From: an uncultured Methanospirillum sp.
Lineage (GTDB): Archaea; Halobacteriota; Methanomicrobia; Methanomicrobiales; Methanospirillaceae
Assembly (NCBI RefSeq): GCF_963668475.1
Contig: NZ_OY764544.1
Span: 3,038,001-3,102,000 of the forward strand
Direction: 5' to 3'
Length of the DNA stretch: 64,000 nucleotides
Shown piece by piece: positions 47,020-54,541 of the stretch (its first letter is position 1; the number at the start of each line of letters is the position of its first letter). The translations under genes were made by a program, and so were the position numbers. The notes under the pieces are model-generated. The model was given only the letters and a program-made list of their open reading frames with translations, ran no database searches and had not been told where the DNA came from.

Positions 47020-48021
47020 TTAGGAAAATTCTGCACAATTTTTTATATCATCCCTGTTTTCAACAAACCATTCATGTGTTTTTTCTAACCCTTTTGAAAA
47101 ATCCATTACCGGATTATACTTCAGATTCTGGCGTGATTTGTCAATACATGATAATAATCTTGTTTTTACGTCCCAATCTCGTCGTTGTGTATACTTAATT
47201 CCTGCTTCATTTCCTGTTAGGTTGTTTACAGCATTTGCCATATCGATAACACGTTGTTCTTTCCCTGCTCCAAGGTTAAATGCTTCACCTATAGCTTTTT
47301 CTTGTACTCCCATTGCAAGTAATCCATTTACAATATCCCCAACATAGGTCCAGTCACGTGTTTCTGTTCCATCTCCGGTAATTGGAAGTGGTAACCCCTT
47401 CATAGCCCAGTAAAAGAAATTTGGAATTACATTACGATACTTACCTGGAACTTCCCCTGGCCCAAATGAGTTAAAAAAACGTGCATTTACAATCGGGAGG
47501 TCATACATATTATAGAAATAATTCGTGTATAACTCTCCGAGAAGTTTTGTAACCTGGTAAGGAGTATGGAGATGAATAGAGATATCATGCTCTTCAAAAG
47601 GCATCTTTGAATCTAGGCCATAAACTCCACAACCTGAAGAGGAATATACGAACCGATCAACTAATCCAAGTTGTGCATATTGAAGAACTTTTAGAATTCC
47701 CAATCCATTTACCAAAAGGTCTTTTTCCGGGCTATCTACAGAGTTCTGGTTAGCAAAATGAGCAGCAAGATGATATACAATTTGGGGTTTCTCACGGAAT
47801 GCCCATTTTAGGTTTTCATCATTTAGTATATCACCCTGAATAAACTGAATTTTTGGACTTTTAGGGACATTCCAGACATAAGAAGAAGAAAGATTATCCA
47901 GAATTATAATTTTCTTGGTATCAAATTCATTTAGTGCTCTTACTAAGTTTCCACCTACTGCTCCTGCACCTCCGGTGACCAATATCGTCTTGCCTTCAAA
48001 TCCTTCATTTATGTCATTCAT
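47020..48021 (-). CDS. NAD-dependent nucleotide-sugar epimerase/dehydratase
   Basis: 333 residues, extended SDR. GGAGAVGGNL is the dinucleotide motif (slightly non-standard). Catalytic residues lie in SSSGCGVYG and YQVTK. RDWTYVGDIVNGLL is the late conserved stretch. AGGTGA stands 7 nt before the ATG as a good ribosome binding site. Most like UDP-glucose 4-epimerase or dTDP-glucose dehydratase relatives; substrate unknown. Confidence 0.85.
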   Translation of the reverse strand: MNDINEGFEGKTILVTGGAGAVGGNLVRALNEFDTKKIIILDNLSSSYVWNVPKSPKIQFIQGDILNDENLKWAFREKPQIVYHLAAHFANQNSVDSPEKDLLVNGLGILKVLQYAQLGLVDRFVYSSSGCGVYGLDSKMPFEEHDISIHLHTPYQVTKLLGELYTNYFYNMYDLPIVNARFFNSFGPGEVPGKYRNVIPNFFYWAMKGLPLPITGDGTETRDWTYVGDIVNGLLAMGVQEKAIGEAFNLGAGKEQRVIDMANAVNNLTGNEAGIKYTQRRDWDVKTRLLSCIDKSRQNLKYNPVMDFSKGLEKTHEWFVENRDDIKNCAEFS

Positions 48022-48031
48022 CTTTTTTCAC

Positions 48032-48967
48032 CTAGATACGGTAAAACCATTTCATCCATTCAACAGTTCGCTTAATACCTTCTTCTGGAGTTACCTGTGG
48101 GTTATGATGAAGATCCTTTATTGCTTTTGTACAATCTATTGTTTTAATCTTGGTCGTAAATGGTTCAGATTCATGATATGTAACCAAAGAATCATTGATG
48201 CCGATTTCTTTCAGGATTAAGTCAGAATATTGCTTGATATCTCTCTCCCACTCTGGTCTTCCTGCGACATTGTATACTTCACCTGGAATGAAATTGTCAA
48301 CAATATTTGCCCAGGTTCTACACGAATCCTCAACAAAATCAATTATCCGTTTATGATCCTTAAAAACTGAATACGGTTGATTATGAAGAGCCTGATATAT
48401 GAATTTTGGAATAAAACCTCTATATGGGGTATAATGTTCATGAGGGCCATAACAGTTAACAGGTCTCACTCTGACTGTTTCTGTACCAAACATCTTTGCT
48501 GAGTTCATGCACATGAGTTCACCTGCCCATTTGGTTATAGCATAGTCATTCATCTGATAGGTATCTTTTACCGGATTAATTTCCATGACATCTTCTGTCA
48601 TAACACCGGTGTAATCGCCATACACTTCTGCACTGGAATAAAAAATCATCCTGAATTTTAATTTTTCCTGTAGTCTGAGCATATGTTTGGTTCCGATCAC
48701 ATTGGTTTGCCAGAGGTTTTCATAATAATCTTCACCATTCCAACGCCCATACTCTGCAGCAAGGTGGTAAACATAATCAAATTTATTATTATCAAAAATA
48801 CGTTCAATTTGGCGATAATTTTTTACATCAGCTCTGATATATCCATCAATATCATGATTTGCAATATCAGCAGCAATAACATCATGGCCCCTGGAGCGAA
48901 GTTCATTCACTAAGTTGGTTCCGATAAATCCTGCGCCGCCTGTTACAAGTATCTTTTTTGAACTCAT
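48032..48967 (-). CDS. NAD-dependent nucleotide-sugar epimerase/dehydratase
   Basis: 311 residues, extended SDR with GGAGFIGTNLV (9-19), SSAEVYGDY, and the catalytic YAITK. VNCYGPHEHYTPYRGFIPKFI is typical of GDP- or UDP-sugar modifying members. It lies 10 bp upstream of the next epimerase gene, so the two may act in sequence on one nucleotide sugar. Substrate unknown. Confidence 0.85.
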   Translation of the reverse strand: MSSKKILVTGGAGFIGTNLVNELRSRGHDVIAADIANHDIDGYIRADVKNYRQIERIFDNNKFDYVYHLAAEYGRWNGEDYYENLWQTNVIGTKHMLRLQEKLKFRMIFYSSAEVYGDYTGVMTEDVMEINPVKDTYQMNDYAITKWAGELMCMNSAKMFGTETVRVRPVNCYGPHEHYTPYRGFIPKFIYQALHNQPYSVFKDHKRIIDFVEDSCRTWANIVDNFIPGEVYNVAGRPEWERDIKQYSDLILKEIGINDSLVTYHESEPFTTKIKTIDCTKAIKDLHHNPQVTPEEGIKRTVEWMKWFYRI

Positions 48968-49009
48968 AATTGGAATTTCCTGATCTTGAAGGTCATAAAA
49001 CTAATTTTT

Positions 49010-50083
49010 TTATATATGAGATTCACAAATCTCAACAATTCTCTCTCCTGCATTTCCATCTCCATATGGATTAATCCAATCTGAATGTGATGAAATCATA
49101 ACTTTGGTAGCAGCGGTTATTTTGTCCGGATCACTCCCAGCGAGGATATTTGCTTTAACATCAACAGTCTCCGGTCTTTCAGTGTTCTCCCTCAGTGTAA
49201 CACAAGGGACCTGAAGAATACATGCTTCTTCCTGGACACCTCCTGAATCTGTAAGGATCATTCGGGCATTTTTTTCAAGTTTAAGAAAATCAAGATAACT
49301 TACCGGAGAGATGACCTTAATGCCATCTGTGGATATGCGAAATTTTTGAATCATCTTTTGGGTTCGTGGATGCATTGGAAAAATTACAGGAAGAGAATAG
49401 ATATCACTTACTTTTTGAATACCTGTAATTATTCGACTTAATTGTGGGTAATAATCAACATTCTCAGCTCTATGAACAGTGACAAGCAGATAATCTCCTG
49501 AAGTAAGGCCATTTTTTTCAACAACTTCTGATTTTTCTTCAGCAATCGTCAGGTTCTGAAATAGTGAATCAACCACGGTATTCCCGGTGGTATATATTTT
49601 TGATTCCTCAATTCCTTCTTTAATCAGATTATGAGTTGACAATTTTGTTGGAGCAAAAAGGTAATCTGACACATGATCAACTACAACCCGATTGATCTCT
49701 TCAGGCATAGTTCTATCATAACTCCTGAGTCCTGCTTCTACATGACCAACTGGAATGTGGAGTTTCGCTCCAACTAGTCCCCCGGCAAGGACTGTATTGG
49801 TATCACCCTGAACAAGAACAACATCCGGGGTATTATTAACTAATACCTGTTCAATACCAGTCATTAATGATGCTGTCTGTTCTGCATGACTACCAGAACC
49901 TACATCCAGATTATGGTTAGGGAGTGGTAACAAGAGTTCCTCGAAAAAAACTCTATCCATCTCATATGAATAATGTTGACCGGTATGCAATATCGAAAAA
50001 GCAATATTATATTTTTCACATGCCCTAATAACCGGGGCCATTTTAATGATTTCCGGTCTCGTTCCTATTATAATAGTTATCAT
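49010..50083 (-). CDS. wecB: UDP-N-acetylglucosamine 2-epimerase (non-hydrolysing)
   Basis: 357 residues, the family length. GTRPEIIKMAPV, HTGQHYSYEMD, GDTNTVLAGG, HVEAGLRSYDRTMPEEINR and TDSGGVQEEA are all present. It interconverts UDP-GlcNAc and UDP-ManNAc. With the nucleotide-sugar dehydrogenase at 17285 the cell could make UDP-ManNAcA, a known component of methanogen N-glycans. Confidence 0.95.
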   Translation of the reverse strand: MITIIIGTRPEIIKMAPVIRACEKYNIAFSILHTGQHYSYEMDRVFFEELLLPLPNHNLDVGSGSHAEQTASLMTGIEQVLVNNTPDVVLVQGDTNTVLAGGLVGAKLHIPVGHVEAGLRSYDRTMPEEINRVVVDHVSDYLFAPTKLSTHNLIKEGIEESKIYTTGNTVVDSLFQNLTIAEEKSEVVEKNGLTSGDYLLVTVHRAENVDYYPQLSRIITGIQKVSDIYSLPVIFPMHPRTQKMIQKFRISTDGIKVISPVSYLDFLKLEKNARMILTDSGGVQEEACILQVPCVTLRENTERPETVDVKANILAGSDPDKITAATKVMISSHSDWINPYGDGNAGERIVEICESHI

Positions 50084-50188
50084 TTTATATCAATAAGTTA
50101 ATAATATTCAGTTGTAAACAATTACCAACCAACATTCTCTCATTAATCATCATTTCAAATAATTACAATCAATTGCGGTGGAATGATT

Positions 50189-51412
50189 CTAACTACCGTG
50201 AGCATTTGAAAAATCTCCCATTTTGACAATTTTCACTAAGGAATTTAAAATAAGTCCGGTAGTAATTAATAATAATCCCAATACCATAGAGACACCACTA
50301 AACATTGTAAAAATAAATACAAACTTTCCTGTCGAATAATATTGATCAAATGCAAAAAATCCTAATATTATTCCAATGAGAGAACATGTAAATCCAGAAA
50401 CCCCAAAAGATAGCAATGGTCTGCGATATCCTATTATTCCTATAATATGGGTGATTATATCTGCACCATGACTGAGAGGATTTTTCTTATGTTTAAAAGG
50501 TACCTCATATCTCACCGTTATTGGAACTTCAGTTATTTTTAGCCCAATTCTAGAATAATGTTCGATCATATCTGATTCGAGATTATACCCATCAGATGGG
50601 AAGTCAAATCTTTCAATCGCTTTCTTACTAAGCGCTCTATATCCTGATTGAGAATCAGTACATTTGTATGAACATTCGAGATTTGTTGCAATATCTAAAG
50701 TTATCTGTCCCAATCTTCGATATGATGGAATTTCTTGACTATTACCATTGAGACATCGTGAACCAATAACAAGATCTGCTTCGCCAGATAGAATTGGGTC
50801 AAGTAAATCTGGAATCTCACTTGGATTATGCTGCCCGTCAGCATCTAGCATTACCATTGCATTGCACCCAATTTCGCGTGCTCTTGCAATCCCGGCCCTT
50901 ACAGCATTTGCTTTACCTTTATTAGGCTCGACCCGGACAACATCGGCACCTGATAACCATGCAATTTCAGCAGTACGATCTATAGAACCATCATCAACTA
51001 CAACAACCCTCCCTACATGTTGAAGACTTAACATTACCACCATTCCGACCGTTAATTCTTCATTATATGCGGGAATAATTGCGATTGTATCACAAATTTG
51101 AGTTTTTCCAGAAGGAGATATATTTGGAGGAGTATATCGGGTTAACTTAAGAACCTGATTTATACAACCTAATATTCTGGAAACATCAGGATAAGAATTT
51201 TTATATGAATTAGTTGTATTTTTCTTATCCATTTTTATCTCATCATCTGGATTGCCTTCTAAATCAGCAAATTTTTCTTGAGACTGAAGTGGGTTAAGCA
51301 ATAAATCTTGGATTGATGAATCTTTATTAAAAGTATTGGAATCACGATTATCGTGAAAATCATGCATATTCTTTGATATTGAAGACTCAATGAGTATTGA
51401 CTCTGATATCAT
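50189..51412 (-). CDS. Membrane-bound GT2 glycosyltransferase (AglJ/DPM1-like) with a long N-terminal extension
   Basis: 407 residues. Residues about 1-105 are a polar, probably disordered extension. Residues about 110-325 form a GT2 domain (IAIIPAYNEELTVGMVV, VVDDGSIDRT, the DxD-type LDADGQHNP, QSGYRALSK). Two membrane helices follow (about 335-355 and 368-392). This layout matches enzymes that load the first sugar on a polyprenyl or dolichol phosphate. The promoter carries the shared TTGCxTGGCA element with a TATA box about 30 nt before this start, which supports the long form. Confidence 0.88.
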   Translation of the reverse strand: MISESILIESSISKNMHDFHDNRDSNTFNKDSSIQDLLLNPLQSQEKFADLEGNPDDEIKMDKKNTTNSYKNSYPDVSRILGCINQVLKLTRYTPPNISPSGKTQICDTIAIIPAYNEELTVGMVVMLSLQHVGRVVVVDDGSIDRTAEIAWLSGADVVRVEPNKGKANAVRAGIARAREIGCNAMVMLDADGQHNPSEIPDLLDPILSGEADLVIGSRCLNGNSQEIPSYRRLGQITLDIATNLECSYKCTDSQSGYRALSKKAIERFDFPSDGYNLESDMIEHYSRIGLKITEVPITVRYEVPFKHKKNPLSHGADIITHIIGIIGYRRPLLSFGVSGFTCSLIGIILGFFAFDQYYSTGKFVFIFTMFSGVSMVLGLLLITTGLILNSLVKIVKMGDFSNAHGS

Positions 51413-52468
51413 ATAGGTAAACCTTATTTTCCATATTTGATATATAAGTATATGCCAAGCAAATTTTTAAATACAAGATTTTAAAAGATCGTGTCAACCA
51501 TTCAAAATTAAAAAATCACAAAAAATGTATTTTTCAAACAGATTTAGATTAATTATATTATATTTAGAATTCATATGAATCATTTGTGTCCTGAATATGA
51601 ATGGGATTAACTACCGATTGCCTCTTTTATAAGGTCTTTTTCACCTACGATTTTTCTTATATTGGACGGACTGCCTATCATTTTTTGATAATCTATCGTA
51701 TTATAGGAATATGGAATCGGTATCCATCACCGTTGCATAATTCCATTCATCCGACATGAATCATCTGAAAAGAACGCAAATCGGCAATTTAGTCGCCTCA
51801 TTCAATTGTTGTTAAAATCAAATGACTCGAAAAAAAACTTACTTAATCACTGCATCGGATATTTCGAGAGAGAATGAACATAATATTGACTTTATTATTC
51901 TGTTGTCTTTGGTAGATACTTGGTGATGTGTAAATTTTTAGTGTAGAAATATTTCAGCCCAAGTTTCACTATCATCAAACACTCGATAAGATCACTCCCT
52001 ATTTTTATCACTCTTTTTCCAGTATTTCATTGGGTAACGGTATTTGACAGTTGAAGTTTCTCTCCTTAAAATTTCATGTAATCACTTAATTTTGTACAAA
52101 AATGGTGTTGATGATCTCAAAAATAGGAGTAAATAAACCGTATTAGTCTTCTTCTTCAACGAATACAGCGTAACTGTCAAATTCAATGGCGCAATTTTGA
52201 TGAATTTCGTTAATGGATGCTTTTTTTGGTCGATCCAAAATTTATAAGGACACTTTTTGTGATCGGCAAACTTGGCCTTCAACTATTAAATATTATTTCC
52301 GATGAAAATAAAAAGAAAGATCACAGTATTCCATAATCTTATTGAGTGTCTGAAGCAAAAGTTGTTTTAGAAATTGTTCCTTTATATAAATAAAAATCTT
52401 CTCGTATAGTAGATATTATCCATACCTGAACGGTTTTTTAGATGAAAAAGTAATATAATTTAGTTTTT
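51413..52468. other. Gene-poor region, possibly with a decayed gene
   Basis: About 1.05 kb with no convincing gene. Besides the promoter element at 51438-51465 it holds an inverted pair ATTTGACAGTT (52048-52058) and AACTGTCAAAT (52173-52183). A short stretch with protein-like composition on the minus strand (about 52256-52155, reading ASINEIHQNCAIEFDSYAVFVEEED) is cut by stops, suggesting a relic. Nothing else seen. Confidence 0.4.
51438..51465 (-). promoter_or_regulatory. Shared surface-regulon promoter element, copy 3
   Basis: On the minus strand TTTGCTTGGCA (51463-51453) runs straight into TATACTTATATATC (51452-51439). The ATG is at 51412. One base differs from the TTGCATGGC core. Confidence 0.5.
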
Positions 52469-53302
52469 TTATATTTTGAATCCTGATTGGTATGTGAATG
52501 CTTTCTGCATGTTTTTAATTCCACCAGTAACTTCAGTTCTATCTTTCCAGGAGTTTGTTGCTGCCGTACTATTCCAGGTACCCACATCGGAATTGTATTC
52601 ACCATCACGGGCTTCCATAATACTACCTGCATAGATTGTTTTTACAATACCATCAGCAAAACCACTTCCAGAATTAGCATCAGGAGTCATTGCAATCTGG
52701 AAGTTTAATCCAGCGTTAGTAACATTTGTACTTCCTACTGACCGTATCTGCCCTCTCAAAGAGACCTGAGCACTATTCACATTAATTAAATTACTTTTTG
52801 CTGATACAATATTACAAAATGAAGGGAGAATATGGCTCTGATCTGAAAATACACATCGAATGTTGTTGTTCAATGCAAGGGACCTCCCTGCAACAGAGAG
52901 TGTGTATTCATCTTCTCCTACCATGTGGGCTCCAACAACACTGGCATATGTGAGAACCTTAGCATTCTCAATATTATACATGCCATTACTTTGACTTTTG
53001 GAATTGAAATCAAAGTTTTTATTCTCACTTAATTTCCCTCCATTTGTAAGAATACTATCCGTAAATAGAGATTCAGAAACTGATTGATTAGAATATAGGA
53101 GACCTGTTGGTATTGCATTACTTGAAGAAATTTCCCATTTTAATGAAGATTGATCTGTTACAACCCCCGTCCCGTCAATAAGGGTATCTATACTAAAAAT
53201 TTGATTTTCTGGTTCTTGGCCCGGAAGTCTATCTGCAATGACATGACCAGAAATCCAAATAATCACCACCAAAGTAAAAAATAAATAAAATTTCTTCTTC
53301 AT
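52469..53302 (-). CDS. Secreted protein, unknown function
   Basis: 277 residues from the ATG at 53302; a longer frame would start inside the promoter element. Signal peptide at about 2-24 (FYLFFTLVVIIWISGHVIA). The mature part is Ser/Asn-rich and beta-strand-like, with KVLTYASVVGAHMVGEDEYTLSVAGRSLAL and one conserved-looking Cys pair (RCVFSDQSHILPSFC). No family recognised. It has the shared promoter element 68 nt upstream. Confidence 0.7.
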   Translation of the reverse strand: MKKKFYLFFTLVVIIWISGHVIADRLPGQEPENQIFSIDTLIDGTGVVTDQSSLKWEISSSNAIPTGLLYSNQSVSESLFTDSILTNGGKLSENKNFDFNSKSQSNGMYNIENAKVLTYASVVGAHMVGEDEYTLSVAGRSLALNNNIRCVFSDQSHILPSFCNIVSAKSNLINVNSAQVSLRGQIRSVGSTNVTNAGLNFQIAMTPDANSGSGFADGIVKTIYAGSIMEARDGEYNSDVGTWNSTAATNSWKDRTEVTGGIKNMQKAFTYQSGFKI

Positions 53303-53354
53303 AATAACTTCTCTGAAATAAAATTGATTCCTATTGCTTGATTTTGGAGACCTC

Positions 53355-53383
53355 GGTATATAAAAATATGCCATGCAATAGAA
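53355..53383 (-). promoter_or_regulatory. Shared surface-regulon promoter element, copy 4
   Basis: On the minus strand TTCTATTGCATGGC (53383-53370) is followed by ATATTTTTATATACC (53369-53355), a strong TATA box. The ATG of the secreted protein is at 53302. Confidence 0.6.
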
Positions 53384-53508
53384 AATCCTTCTTTTTTTAA
53401 ATTATAAATTCATTTTTTTAACCATTAGTCAATAATTATAATGCACTTTTTTATGGAGGAACTAAATCTTTGCAGATTATGATTATTCCTGGATGAATTA
53501 TAGTTGAT

Positions 53509-53745
53509 TTAGAAACGTTTTTCGGAGGGGGCTAAATCTATATGATCAATAATCCCCTTTAATGAAATTGGAATTTCCTGATTATTATATTGCATTACAG
53601 GTATAGAACTATCAATTGTTTTGTTTAGAAAAACAGGATGATAAATTCCGCAATCTTTCGTTAAAGGATATGTGGGAATTTCCATTGCAAATTGGACGGT
53701 AAATAAATGAGAAATATAAGTTAAAGTCCTATCAAAACCATCCAA
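53509..53745 (-). pseudogene. Truncated paralogue of the neighbouring secreted protein
   Basis: 78 residues. The C-terminal part SIPVMQYNNQEIPISLKGIIDHID lines up with TPVIRYTSDNLPATISGLIDHID in the protein encoded at 53827. It lacks both the signal peptide and the roughly 100 residues that follow this block in the paralogue. It is probably a duplicated and degraded copy, though a small real protein cannot be excluded. Confidence 0.5.
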
Positions 53746-53826
53746 TAATTCAATGTAAAAAATTTTACCGTAAATAAAAAAGAGATAAGACTTCGTCAGT
53801 AATTTACACCGAAGCCCCTAAAAATG

Positions 53827-54450
53827 TTACAATGTCAGGAGGAACTGGTCCATTTGGTTTGTCTTATCCATGCCTTCATAGTTATACCCTAAATGAGTTG
53901 GATAAATAGGACTTGGACGATTATCATTCTGTCCGATAACAAATTGCTTGTACAACTGTTCATTGATTGGATTATTCGCTAATAATGGCCTGGCACTATC
54001 AGCAACCCAGTGGATATAAACCTCTGCCAACAACGAATCTAGAGACCGATCTCCTATCCACTCTTTTCTGTTGATGATAAAATCACTAATTGCTCTTGAC
54101 TGATTAACTGTAGCATCGGGAGCTGGGAGTTTAAAGTAAATAAACACCTGTCCTTTCTTGTCTTTTGTTGTCTGAAAATCGATATGATCTATAAGCCCGC
54201 TAATTGTTGCGGGAAGATTGTCACTTGTATACCTGATAACCGGAGTTTTACTATCAGGAGTACTTGGGATTTCGATGGTTTTCAGATCTGAATAATCTGA
54301 CTCTACAACTGTTGAAGATGAGGGTGATTCAACAACTGATGGCAATTTTGAAATGATATTACCCTGGGAAATGTTCAGTTCTGCACCATAGACACCTGAT
54401 GACAGTAAAGCTAACACAATAATTGCAATACAAATTAATTTAATTTTCAT
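53827..54450 (-). CDS. Secreted protein with an IDHID-block domain, unknown function
   Basis: 207 residues with a clear signal peptide (LICIAIIVLALLSSGVYGAEL). A Ser/Thr-rich linker (40-70) is followed by a domain starting at PVIRYTSDNLPATISGLIDHID and ending near the C-terminus. It lies 91 bp downstream of the large TPR-NHL gene on the same strand, so they are probably cotranscribed. No known family. Confidence 0.72.
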   Translation of the reverse strand: MKIKLICIAIIVLALLSSGVYGAELNISQGNIISKLPSVVESPSSSTVVESDYSDLKTIEIPSTPDSKTPVIRYTSDNLPATISGLIDHIDFQTTKDKKGQVFIYFKLPAPDATVNQSRAISDFIINRKEWIGDRSLDSLLAEVYIHWVADSARPLLANNPINEQLYKQFVIGQNDNRPSPIYPTHLGYNYEGMDKTNQMDQFLLTL

Positions 54451-54541
54451 TATATCTTATCCTGAATCCTCATATTTGCTTTAATGGGGTTTTGAAAGAT
54501 GTTCTTAATGACTCTGCAAATCCCTAGGATAGGGAGTAAAT

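Noticed and set aside
52082-52282. 66-codon minus-strand frame as a gene
   Set aside because: No ribosome binding site or family; the better protein-like signal is in a different frame that is broken by stops.
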